From Scolanthus callimorphus (Eukaryota; Cnidaria; Anthozoa; Actiniaria; Edwardsiidae), in the NCBI GenBank assembly GCA_033964015.1, contig CM066915.1, forward strand, positions 186,001-250,000: a stretch of 64,000 bases of DNA. The letters run 5' to 3'. Positions 33,346-44,828 of this stretch are shown piece by piece. The translations under genes and the position numbers were made by a program. Below the pieces are notes generated by a model that saw only the letters and a program-made list of their open reading frames with translations, did no database searches and was not told where the DNA came from. Numbering within the stretch: the stretch's first letter is position 1; each line of letters begins with the position of its first letter.

Positions 33346-36300
33346 ATGAACATGAAACTGGTTATGCTTGGTCTTGTTGTGGTCTTAATGACTGCCAACC
33401 CGGTCTTCACTAGGTAAGTAGAAAATGAACACTTATTTGGCCTGCACGATGTTGAGTACGGCAGAATTCACTTAAACGATCGCCACTTTTTTTGTTTAAG
33501 AATTTGCACTAAACCTTGAAATACAGGGCCATGATATCTATGTGAAATATGAAATAAATTATGCTCAATGTGTAAAACAAATTGGAATTTTTGAGCAATT
33601 TGAATGTTTATAATGCACCTATATCAAAATTTGGAACATGAAGCGTAACACTTGATGTTCCGAAATGCTCTTGCCGAATTTTTGCCTTTAACGCTTTTTC
33701 CCCCTGGGCCGGGGTTTGCCTTTTTTGCCTAAATATGTGTTGCTTTTTGGGGGGTTTTGCTGTTTTATTTTTTCCTGATTATGTGTTGCCTTTCTTTGCA
33801 CTGTTCGCTAATCATTTTTGTTAGAAAATAGTATATGGCTCCAAATGCGGCCATTTTTTAACATTTTCCGTCATAACTTTCCTTAGATCAGAAGAGATAA
33901 CCTGCAAATTTCCCACTTATTGAAATTTATATAATTCAAACATTTGGTAATGCATCTATCGTTGAAAATAAACAGGATACTTTGGATAAATTTTTGAGAT
34001 TTTTATGCCTCAACTCCGGCCATTTAGTCTCAAATCCGCCGGATGTCACTATTTCTTGTGTCGATTTTACTTTATCCTGTGCGTAATTTGAATGGACGAG
34101 AAAAAATACCTCATTCCTTGCCGTTAGGCGCTGATTGGCCATAATCTGGAGACTTTTCTCGGCATTCGCATCGTGACCGTCATTTTTCTTGCATTTCGCG
34201 CCGAATCGTGCATGGGTTGCCTGTGTAGTGTTTTTAAAAATATAATTTTTCGCTCAAAACATCGGCGCGCTTGCTCACGATTGCTCACGACCAAAAAAAT
34301 AAAACTAGAAACTAGCTATACGTGGTTAGAAATTAGAAACAGCGGAAAAAAACTAATATATACCGTTTCCGGGAAAGGTTGTCACCCAAAATGCCTATAA
34401 GATTGAAGCGCATAGGATAATGAGGGCATCTAAAATGCTGTTTGATCAGAATACAGAAGTTATCGCAACCACAGGTAAAGTCATTAAATTTTAGCTCATC
34501 TATCCGTAAGCACGTTTGTTTCTAATACGTACTTGACAAAAATTGAAATAAATATTTGCCCATTCTCCCTATCGCACCAAACTTTGTTGCTTTTTCCAGT
34601 GACAACGTATCCCGGAAACGGTATACACTAAATATATATATTAAATGCGGTTTATTCATTTGTGTGCAATGATCACCAGACCTTATGGAACAGCCCCGCA
34701 GAGGACACGGAGAAGCACCGCAGAAGAGCAGCCCGGAGGGGGGCAGCAGCTGCACCGGTAGCCTATGCGCATCCTCCAAATTTTGGTAAGATCAAATACA
34801 ATTTGAAGTTATAATTATGTTACGAAGCAATCACCACGATTCAAAATTCCAGATTTTTCATTCAGCCCCCAAAACCTCTTGGCCCCCTTCCAAGTATCAA
34901 TAAAAACCTTAAAGCCCCTTCAGGCAATTTTTATAATAATGAACCCCCCCCCCCCCCCCCCCCCCCCTAGAAGATCAGGACGAAATGCTGGGGCATGTAG
35001 ATACCAAGACCATTTCCTGTATTTAATTAGGACATTGCAATTTCCTGTGACTGCACCGCATGAACAGCTTGTTGTAATTTTACAGGCGTGCATCCTCTTG
35101 TTAAATTAATGTCGCCACTGCTTCCAAAAACGTAGATGAACCTCACAGCAGTTTTCATATTTTCTGGTGACCCCCTACTTGAACGTGCCAAATTTAACAT
35201 GGCCCCCCCTTAATTCTTGCCAGCCCACCACCTGGCATAAACAATGAATGCTCCCTAATATGAAATTTCATATATATAATGTTTTTAAAAAATCAAGAGT
35301 AGTCAATTCTGTGAACAAAGGTCTAGTACTGAGTTACTTAAAGTATCGCGATTCACCCTGCCACTCTGTGTTGTTGTGAGCCGTCAATATTTTGTGGTAT
35401 TGACGGCTCAAAAAGAGCTCGCAAAATTCAACTTTTTTCGCACGAATTTATGTTTCATTTCATTGTCAATAGTTAGGAATAACGTTTAGCTATATTTCTA
35501 GCAACATCTTATGGCAGAAAGAGATTTTTTTCGCGGAAAAAGATGGAAAAATGTAAACAGAAAATGCTCGAGCTCGTGCGAAAAGCCCTTGTGATTGCGT
35601 GAGAGCGCGCGTAAATGTAATGAGAATTGAAATTTCAATCGACAATAAATAACACTATTTCTTGCCATTTCCTCCAGAAAATCTTCAAGAATCGCGATAC
35701 AATATTAATTACGATTTTGAGACGGCAATTCCACAAAATATTGACGGCGTTGGAAGAAAATATTTTCACGTATTGGGCTCCGTCGCTGCGCGACTCCGCC
35801 CAATACGTGAAAATATTTTCTCCCAACTAGCCGTCAATATTTTGTGGAATTGCCGTCTCAAAATCGTAATTAGTATATAGTATTAAGACAGATTTTACCA
35901 GTATTTCGAGCCATTTTGTCAAAGTGGTCAAAAATCCAGTTACTCAAAACTTTAGAACCCATTGGCTTGATTTTGGTTTGCTTGGGAAGAACTGCATATA
36001 AGGAATAACCTGGGTTAGTTCAGCCATGAAATTCGCACGGACAGCGGAGAAATAAGAAAACTCCATGACAAGCCCGAGACCTTCCAAATCTCTATTTGAA
36101 TATAAACTTCGAAATGTATTTTCATAGGTTCCCTTCAAGATTTCTTGATGGAACTGTAACTCGAGTTACTTCTCGCATGCAAACCTTTCAAAAGATGCTC
36201 AAATAAAGCCAATAGGTTTTGTACTTTCTTGGCCACCCATTGCTCGAAGCACTAAAACAATCTGTCTTAATTATTACACTTCTTTGCGTAACAGAGCACC

Positions 36301-38306
36301 CAGGTGTGAAAGAAAATTCAAATCTTCCTCCACAACCTTATCAATTTGAATATGGTAAGATCAAATACAAGTTGAAGTTATACTAAGAGATAAACATTAT
36401 TGGCATATAAAGTTGATATAAAATTACTATTTAACAATTAGTCACCGAAGGCGACGTAAATATCGGCGAATAGTCATCGAGACGAAGTTTTAGTATTATT
36501 ACTCAAGCGACTTTTAAGATTTTTGACAAAAAATTCGGGTTTAGGCAAGAGTGGATTAAGTTTCTCGCAATAAGTGCTCGCGCGATCCCCAATGCTTTCA
36601 ATGTTATATTCACCTATAGGTGAATATAGCAAAATATATTGAGCGGTCTCGACCAATCAGCGCGCGGCATCGCTTGAGTAATTATACTAAATGGCAATAA
36701 TATATAAGTGTTATTAAAGATATAGGTTTGTCAAAAAAAAATCTCAGAAAGCCCCTACTGATGGCTTCCAGGGACCCCTGGAAGCCATCCCGAAAAGCCC
36801 AGAAACTTTGTTTTGCAATTTTGATTAAATTTCCTTTTACAAACGTTTTTCGTCCTATTCGTTTTATATTGATAATACAGTTTCCAAGACGGAATTTTCA
36901 GTTTCACCAAACCAAATTCACAAAAATTCCGAAAATTCTCGGGACAGTAGCTTTTCCCGAAAACGCTGAACTCAAGAGTAATTCACCGATCCCGCATTCA
37001 TTGTTATACCCCTAGTTACTGTTACTTCGTCGGACAAGCCAAATTTTATCTTTGGCACAGAGCGCGGAAAAGATACCGATTGCAGGGAGGTGTTAGAAGT
37101 TGTTGCATGCAATTTGGATTTTATATTTTTATATTGAAAAGCTGAATAATTATTGAAAAATCTTCGATATTCAAGTTTGTTGCTCGGACATTTTGAATTC
37201 CGTAGGGAAAACTTCCTATTGTTTGCTATGAGTGGGCGGAGCTATCGTCAAAATAGGGATCGGTCTATTAGTGAACTACGGTGGAAAAATGATATAGAAA
37301 TGCCGTTTTAGGGCTTCACGCTTCGAGAGATCCTTTCGCACGCCCAAAAATCCTTTTTTTAATTATATATCCAGGGCCGTAGCAAGCCTCAAAAAACTTG
37401 TGGTGGTGTGGTGGTGGTGGTTTGGGGGGGGGGGGGGGGGGGGGACGACATATAAAAAACACAAGGCAGCTTTTAGAGAAAGTTTCAATTCTTTTGCGCG
37501 CGAAGCGCTTTGAAAATTTAGAGCCCAGTATTAATTCTGAAGGTGCGAAATTGGGAGTTTTAAAGATTGTTTGGGGAAAAACCGGGGGCGCGGGGTGGGG
37601 GGGGGGGGGGGGGGAGCACGGCTCCCTCCCCCGGCCCATATGAGCGCTGCGGCCCTGATATCCTTTTCCCCAGGGGCAACTATCCCATAGTATCTGGCTT
37701 ACATTTGTAATTTAACTTTTGTATGTACTTTATTTTCTAATATAGACTATTCCCGTCACAGATGGGAGATTCTTCAGATTCTCGCTCTATATTCTCAGCG
37801 GTCCCCTTCGCTAAAATGATCGTTTTTAAGCAATTATTGGGTCAGGTTTTTGTGATTCCCAGAATAAACAATGTCGAGACGGCCTCGCCTGATTCCACTA
37901 GGCGAGACATTGTTTATTCTGTAAATCACAAAAACCGAATTCAATAATTTGTTTTATTATACATTGATTCAGTAAAAAATACTTTTCTTTCTGTCAAGCT
38001 ATTTCTTTTACACAAGCGCCTTGTTAAATAGGGAAACATTAAGCGCTCTAGTCCCATGATGCATTGCGCACGTAGGATCAAGAATCAGCTAGCTCTAAGA
38101 TCCTCAAAGTGCGTGACTTCCCGAAGCAAAGCGCGCGCTCTTAGCCAATCAGAATCGAGATAGTGAGTACAATGTATAATAAATGATATTAAAGGGAGGG
38201 AACCGAGCCCACATTCTGTCTCTCTGTTTTCTTATCATTCCTTCTTGTTTTGTCCCATGACACAGGAGTAAAAGATAAGTACGAGGAGCAAGTAGCAAGA
38301 GAATAG
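33346..38306 (+). CDS. Small secreted peptide gene sharing promoter and signal exon with the Ser/Tyr repeat gene
   Basis: Exon 1 (33346-33413) encodes MNMKLVMLGLVVVLMTANPV and ends in phase 2 at AG|gtaagt, homologous to exon 1 at 1724. Downstream I find a chain that agrees in phase: 34694-34785 (2 to 1), 36295-36354 (1 to 1, other frames closed) and 38266-38306 (stop TAG). The product is 86 aa with no cysteines. The mature part contains PAEDTEKHRRRAARRG (a possible prohormone-like multibasic site), a Pro/Tyr stretch NLPPQPYQFEY, and a charged tail VKDKYEEQVARE. Introns after exons 2 and 3 start with the same sequence (gtaagatcaaatacaa), which suggests exon duplication. The acceptor at 38265 is homologous to that at 5325, but its exon has lost the Ser/Tyr frame. 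An alternative acceptor at 34679 gives a shorter product. Function unknown. The exon chain is inference. Confidence 0.4.
35701..35884. repeat. Long inverted repeat
   Basis: Arms of about 85 bp (AATTACGATTTTGAGACGGC ... AAAATATTTTCACGTATTGG) face each other around CTCCGTCGCTGCGCGACTCCG. A related unpaired arm is at 35385-35415. Confidence 0.85.
36981..37270. repeat. Dispersed repeat, copy 2 (partner 11248-11536)
   Basis: It is nearly identical to 11248-11536 and lies in the last intron of the small secreted gene. Confidence 0.75.
37372..37657. mobile_element. MITE, TIR CAGGGCCGTAGC, 5-bp TSD ATATC
   Basis: The ends CAGGGCCGTAGC and GCTGCGGCCCTG are mirrored. ATATC flanks both sides (37367-37371, 37658-37662). 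The interior carries long G runs. Confidence 0.7.
37842..37948. repeat. Inverted repeat (about 50-bp arms)
   Basis: CAGGTTTTTGTGATTCCCAG...AATAAACAATGTC is mirrored by GACATTGTTTATTCTGTAAATCACAAAAACC. Confidence 0.85.
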
Positions 38307-38876
38307 ATTAGAACAAAGAGACGATAGTAACATCAACACCTCAGACTATCTAGCTCAACCATAGAAGAAGGCAACGATGGCAATCACACCCACACAAGAC
38401 CGCCTCTCTTAAAGATGTGTGCCCGCCTATATAGCTATTTCATTAAAGGTTCTTGGAGTAAACGCAATCACAAGGAAAATGCTGTAAGACTGGAAAAAAA
38501 ATCGTATTTTTAGAAATCTACAAATATATATATATATGTATTGCTTTGTTAGCACTTATATTTCTGTAGCTGTAACTTGCACATAATTAAACTTGTTTAT
38601 TTACTCTCGCCTGTACGTTCGTAATTATTTCTCCTTAGCCTAGTCCCAGGCGGTCTGTACGGGCATCCTTTCCTCGGAGATGAGCTGCCAGGAGCGCGAG
38701 GGCTGTGTCTCGGCGGGGGAGAGGGGCTCTGTAGAAGCCCCAAGTGTAATAACTGGCTCCTAATGTAATTGGCGCGTTTCGATTTAGTTTGAATGGTTGA
38801 AGAACGAAAAACTTTGCTCTTGTCCAATAGAGACGTCGACTAAACGTAACTCTGGCTTCCTTTCTATTATCGTTTC

Positions 38877-40228
38877 TTCCATTTCTGTGCAAAGTTCCTC
38901 GTTACAAGTGGAATATCCACGCGCGACAAAATCTCTGGCGAGCCATACGAGTGTAGGTCCCATGCCGACCATTACATCACTGCACCAGAAACATATAACT
39001 CACTTATATGTTTCTGACTGCACTCATTTTCAACAATCTTTATCATTTCTTGCGAAGTCCGCAATCGCCATTTCCGTAAAGAGATCGTTGAATTCCTTCT
39101 CGTAGAGAAAACCCCTTCTTTTCCATCTAAAGATGTATCCGTAAAGTGCGTTCTATTGTAAAGCCATTGGCGCATTTCTCGCGGCAACGACAGGTCAACA
39201 AAATCGAAAAGCTCTTCGGTGACTATTGACCGGTTCGAGAACAGGATCTTCGTACCTTAGAAGTTTAAATCGTCCTTTGAGCCAGTTTGGAGGGTTCATA
39301 ACAAGCTGCAGATTGTCCTGCATTTATCTGCATATCCTCTGAACATATGCAAGAAATTCTACACTTTTTATAGAGTGAAAAGTCAGTTTTCCTTTTTTTA
39401 CGTACGACATCCATGCCCCTCGATACATGGACGAGATTACCGCACGAGGGTCGCGCACCAAGTAACAATCTTTCCACTATAAGCCTCGGTTTCAAACAGA
39501 GGCTTAAAGCTTGCAATTTTCTTTCCCATAATTCTATGCTCCAGAATTTTAACTGCGGTAATTCTATACTGTTCCCTACAAACTTTGTTCAAAGTCGAAG
39601 GCACGATATTGATACAAAGGTTCTTTTTCATAGTTTCTTGCAATGTTTTTGTCTTCGCTTCGGGTTTACAGAAAGGAGGCGTTCTGAGAGCGTTACTAGA
39701 GAATCTAAAATGCCCAGGTCTCGAAAAATACGTGAAGTATTCTGACGCTTTAATGTTACAATCTAGTAGTTCGCCCATAAACATGGTGGCTAGGTTGTCA
39801 TAGCGACGCGAAAGTGGACAAATGAATGTATCAAATCGATCCACCAACTCTAGAACGCGAAACGGTTCAAAGAAGTACAAAACTTCGGGATGTTGGTTGA
39901 AAATTTCTCCAAGAAAGGTTGATCCACTTCTGCCTTGACTGATAATTATAACGTTTGTTTGTTTTTCCGCGGTTTTCTCTTGAGCCTTGGAAGTTTTGAG
40001 TGATTTTTGAGAGGCTTGGATTTGGCTTTCTTTTTGGCGGGAAAATATTTCATCCGGGACAAGCGGGTCAGATTTTCGCGCGTCTATACCCCATGTCCGT
40101 TGCAGATTGAAATATTCCCATTCTGCGGCGTTGCGCTGTAGTTCGTGTCGTGTCTGCCAGAACACACAGACCGCTAGGAGAAATAGCACGAATATCCATA
40201 GCACGACGGGAACCCTGTGGCATCCCAT
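38877..40228 (-). pseudogene. CHST1/3-like sulfotransferase, copy 2, multiple frameshifts
   Basis: The start is ATG 40228 (same signal anchor as copy 1). The PAPS loop IIISQGRSGSTFLGEIFNQH is intact, and the segment missing from copy 1 is present (ETMKKNLCINIVPS...). The frame then breaks at about 39463 (one A lost relative to copy 1, just before the LVRDPRAV motif), again at about 39223 (one base gained), and by a 38-bp insertion at 38983-39022. Several substitutions add to the decay. I see no intact route to the 3'-phosphate motif, so this copy is a pseudogene. Confidence 0.85.
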
Positions 40229-40552
40229 GATATGCACTCTAAACCCTCAATTCGTAGGCTGCCAATCATAAAAAGCTGTGGAAAAATTAAAGGGAAAGCA
40301 AAAAGTTATCTCGTATCGCCTTACATTCAATGGGAATTTTCATCCCACCGTTTGATTGCAGGGTTTTCTGTTCCGCCAGTAAAACCATCTAAACGGATCT
40401 TGCCCTAATAAAAAAGACCAAATCCTAAACCAAAATCATGTTGTCAAAAATGCGCAGCGTGAAACAATGGCTTTAGCTGAGAAATAAAAATATATTTGCT
40501 TTTAACTGCAATGCCTTTTTTAATGGTGTCTGTTAACAGTATGTGCTGGCAC

Positions 40553-40915
40553 CAAGAGTGGATTACCAAGAGTTTCCATATTTACTATGTACGCCCGAAT
40601 CACAGTCAGAAAAGTGTCTATTTTTAGAACTAGGATGCCTGCGAAAATTCGTCATCCACAGGGTTCCCACTTTCTCGCCACGCGAACAATTCGTGAGATC
40701 TAGCCTAAAATTAAATCGCAGATCAATGGAAAAACCGTTAAAATCGCAAAGATAAGGTGGGATATTTTGTTGTGTATTGGGTATATACGAGCATTCGAGT
40801 CTGAGCATTCGAATACTTTCGCGCGCGAAATTCAAATCTAAAAATAGACACTTTTCTGACTGTGATGTGGACAAATACTGTACGAAAGATTCTAACTCTT
40901 GTTAATCCACTCTTG
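40553..40915. mobile_element. MITE, TIR CAAGAGTGGATTA, 7-bp TSD, only in arm 2
   Basis: The TIRs CAAGAGTGGATTACCAAGAG and the mirror ACTCTTGTTAATCCACTCTTG enclose internal palindromes (ATTTCGCGCGCGAAA-type). CTGGCAC is duplicated at both edges, and arm 1 has the empty site near 26853. Confidence 0.85.
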
Positions 40916-41217
40916 CTGGCACATATTCTTGCTTTTTAAGGTTCTAAACAAACATAAGCTCCCAACATTTTTGTGTGTGAATTTACGAGTCATAGAAATT
41001 CTCTCTTACTGCACTCAGTACAGTGTCCTTTTCTGGACTAATTTGCAACTAACAATATGTTAGGACGGTAGAGTTATAACTGAGTAACGACGAATGGGTA
41101 TAAAAGGTATTGACTACCGACAAGGATAAAAAATACGATTAACGACAAAATAAATGTTTAGCGGCCACCGACATTCATTACAAAATATTCAAACTAGGTT
41201 ATGTTATTAAAAGAAAA

Positions 41218-41547
41218 CAAGAATGGATTAACAAGAGCTAGAATCTTTCGTACAGTATTTCTCCACATCACAAAAAAGTGTCTATTTTTAGATTTGAATT
41301 TCGCGCGCGAAAGTATTCGAATGCTCGAATGCTCGTATACCCAATACACAACAAATATAGAATGTCCTACCTTATCTTTGCGACTTTAAAGGTTTTTCGA
41401 TTGATCTGCGATTTAATTTTAGGCTGGATCTCACCAACTGTTTGCGTGGAGAGAAAGTGGGAACCCTGTGGATGACGAATTTTAGACACTTTTCTGACTG
41501 TGATTCGGGCGTTAGTAAATATGGAAACTCTTGGTAATCCACTCTTG
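41218..41547. mobile_element. Second CAAGAGTGGATTA MITE, inverted orientation, 7-bp TSD
   Basis: The same family as 40553-40915, in reverse orientation. AAGAAAA flanks both ends, and arm 1 has the empty site at about 27411-27417. Confidence 0.85.
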
Positions 41548-41925
41548 AAGAAAAGTATATTCTGAGAAATAGCGAGTGCTTTAGACTTTTCTTCCCGAGC
41601 TTCAAATTACAGAGATTACTGAGTTTCATGATAGGTATAACACGATATGCATCCTTAGAGGGAAAATAGAATAAGATGAGATGACGTGTGTGCGCATGCG
41701 CAAACAGACAACTTAAAAAAACCCTCATTCCCGTGTCATTTTAATGCCTTCTATTGGCTTTTGAGTGAAAACATGCTGAACGGCAACTGTGGAAAACATT
41801 TCTGCATTATGATCGTGAGATAAGCTACTGCTAGTTAAAAAGAAAACCAACAGTGTGTCCCACATGGATCTCTAACACACTCTTCAGGCTATAAATACGT
41901 TGGTGATGCATGATTAATTAGTTGG

Positions 41926-42120
41926 TTGTTCACTAACGGTACAAGGGGCGTCCTTATATGGTCTGGTGGCCGGGCGTACTCTCACCCATAGGTATCTAGC
42001 TACTGAGCAATTCAACACCAGGATAGCGACTGTCAGGGCCGAAATCTCTGGCGTGGGCGTAAGAACCGTACGGTCGCCATACGACGCTTCAGCTCTTTGT
42101 CTGGAAGTATGGTCCTATTT
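41926..42120. other. 195-bp invariant block, copy 2 (candidate small RNA gene)
   Basis: It is identical base for base to 27971-28165, with the TATAAATA box at 41890-41897 and a T-run at 42117-42124. See copy 1 for structure and alternatives. Confidence 0.4.
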
Positions 42121-44118
42121 TTTTTCCTCAAATGAATACTGAATTTGCATTGGTGTGGACAGGCAAGTGATTTTATTACTTGCACGACTCACAAAAGCAG
42201 TGCAAGATTATTTCCGTCATTTTATATAATAACTTTATTTTACCCACGGGTTCCTTATTCACATTAACGTGCTCTTCAAAGGAGGGCGTGCATTTAATAA
42301 ATTCAAAAGTATGCAAAATTCTAAAAACCTCACAAATACTACAAGTTTTTTTCTGAAAACCCGTCCCGTAGCCAAGAAACTCAAAGATCTTACAAAAGAG
42401 TATAACATTTGCTTTAAAACGCAAATTGCCTCGAAAACCATGTCCCCCCGCGCAAAAAGGCAGCGTGTCAATTTGTTTCTATAAACAGTAGAGAGCTTTA
42501 TTTATGTCTTTCGCGATAGTTGCAGAAGGGCTATGAAGTTTCATTCATTCGGTCCAGTAGAGCAAAATAGTGAAAAACGTCTCTAGCCATTTTAGCCCTC
42601 TGAACCGTACAACAAACAATAAACATGAGTGGACCCGAGAGTAGCTAGACAAGAAGCTGTTCTACTTTGTACGAAAATTTCGACACATAGAATTATATTC
42701 TTTTACATAAGATAGAGTTCATAAAACAGTGTTCAAAAATAAGTATTTTAAGTGGACACTATTAGGCTCTCTGTCATTTGCGCGTTCATGAATTGGTAGT
42801 TTTGACATTCAATGTAGTTTGCAAGCAAGTGCAATGGAAAATATGCTTCAGCGAAAGAGGAACGAGAAAAAGTAAGCCTCTGTACACGCTCTGTCAATAT
42901 CGGAAATTAGGGCACCTTGCTTGTACAATTCCAAAGGAAAACGAAGAAAAAGAAGCGAAAGTTGACGTTTATGCACAGAATCAGTCATCTATGTAACCTC
43001 GATACAAACTTTAAGTTTGTTTAGACAAAGACAGTGTAGCGAGACAGATTTGGGCAGTCACTTTCGCACAAACAAACTCGAATCGTTTTTTGAAACCCTC
43101 TTACCTCATTTTGATCCAAAATGAATAAGCACCAGCTAAAAAAGTAAAAAAGCCTTCAAAAGAAAGGTGTTTTGAAGGCTTTGTGCTGGAATTAACCCCG
43201 TTAATTTTTAATAAGCGAGAAATTAAAAAAGATCGCCAAGTTAAAAAGCAGCTCACCAGTTTTGTTCGCATATCTTGAACAGGTAGTTTACGTTACTAAA
43301 ATAAACATTCACCGATATAAAATTGTGGGCGGTTTTGTGAACAGAACTGTTAAAAGCAACACCCAACTGAACTCGATAAAGGGGTATTTTTTTCACGTAG
43401 GGTTTATATGTACAGCTGTGCTTTCCATTTACCAAACAAAAGAGACGAATTCCTGTAGTCAAATGGAGTGCATCGACTGGGACTCGGGATAGGCCGGGGT
43501 GCTTTCAATTTCCCACAAGTTATATACGGTAATACCGGTTAGAAATCAAATGGAAAGAGTCCTTCCGGGGAAAAAACGAGAATGATGTCACAAATGGAAC
43601 GCGTTTTCCCGATATTTTCAAAATTACGGGTTTCTTGGAAAAGCTCAAAAGGTTGTCGCAAATTTCCGAAAATATTTCCCAGTAAAGACGCTTTTCATTT
43701 GATTTCCCACCTGTATTGCCGAAAATTTGTGGTAACATTCAAAACCATGGATAGTTTTTGGGTTTGCTGTTGTGCCATCCGATTTGATTCAACTTCAACA
43801 TTTTGTTGAATCAGTCATGTTGAATGCGGGGTTGCCAAACCAAATGTGCGGTTGGCTTTTTTGGACAAAGTTCAACAAAGATGAATTGGTTTGCCGCCCG
43901 CATACATTATACTGCTCTCGAGGGAAACAGTGAGTTTTGTTTTCCCGAGAATGATCTCGATGTTTCCAAAGACGAAGTTCTGATAACAAATGTTGAATGA
44001 AGCCGAGTGAAATGTTGAAATTGGTTTTGCTTCTGGCACCGTTTCGCCTAGTGCAGTCGCATGTCTTCCGTCGTGTCGTGACATTTGTATGGCTTTCGTT
44101 CAGATGGAAGCCAGTCGA

Positions 44119-44828
44119 GTGCACTAGAACAGGGATGCGCTAAAGCTGGCTTTTCACTAGTGAAATAAGCGAAGACGGAGACGTCTAATGGCGTACGTAG
44201 CCTATAGGCGATCCTGCAGGCACGGGACTGCAAATTTTTGGGGTGACTTTGATACAAGTACTATAATACTGCATTCATGAGCTTGGCCGGTGGATTTAGT
44301 AAAATCGTGCGTATGCCCTACTTGGCTGTGCCTGTAACTTTCAAAATTCTGCGTATCCCCCTGACGTCGTGTGGAAATCGTCGTGACAGTTAGCGACGTA
44401 AGCGTAAGCGGAGACGTAAGAAAAAGGAAATCTTCCTTTACGCTTACGCCTCTTGATTTTTCAGGTCGAACGCAAGCGTCTTACATCTCCATCTCCTTCA
44501 CTAGTGAAAAAAAAATCTAGTCAGAAGCCGGCTTAAATAATCGGGAAACTTCTTGGTTTGGCCTACTAACAATGTTTGTTGCGCCAAACACGCCTCGCTT
44601 GTGACTAGATTGGGAAACAATTTAGCTCTTGGAGGAGATAGCTTGCTTCTGCACATTGTTTTTCTCATCATGCATGCTACTAGGCGGCGAAAACACAAAT
44701 AATAAATACATCCTCATCCCAAAAGACTTTATTCAGACTTTATTTCTTGCATAATGATACAAGGATATGTTTTGACAAAAAGGATAAAACAAAAAGCAGG
44801 ATCAGCTTATTCTTAACTGATACTACAG
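44119..44828. other. Intergenic, with one inverted-repeat element
   Basis: Decayed arms AAGC-GGCTT...TTCACTAGTGAA occur at 44139-44165 and 44495-44537, with an internal palindrome TACGTAAG...CTTACG around 44400-44450. No gene is seen. Confidence 0.5.

Larger units (their letters stand above)
38862..44118. repeat. Segmental duplication, arm 2
   Basis: It is the direct counterpart of 25262-30787. It has gained two CAAGAGTGGATTA-type MITEs and a 32-bp hairpin insertion, and lacks the MITEs found at 27457 and 30283 in arm 1. Confidence 0.85.

Noticed and set aside
34934..34970. Long C run and other homopolymer tracts as functional elements
   Set aside because: Simple low-complexity sequence, also prone to assembly error.
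38266..38280. Direct splice of copy C exon 1 to 38266
   Set aside because: The frame would stop after four codons (AGG AGT AAA AGA TAA). It is kept only as an alternative, since internal exons give a phase-consistent product.
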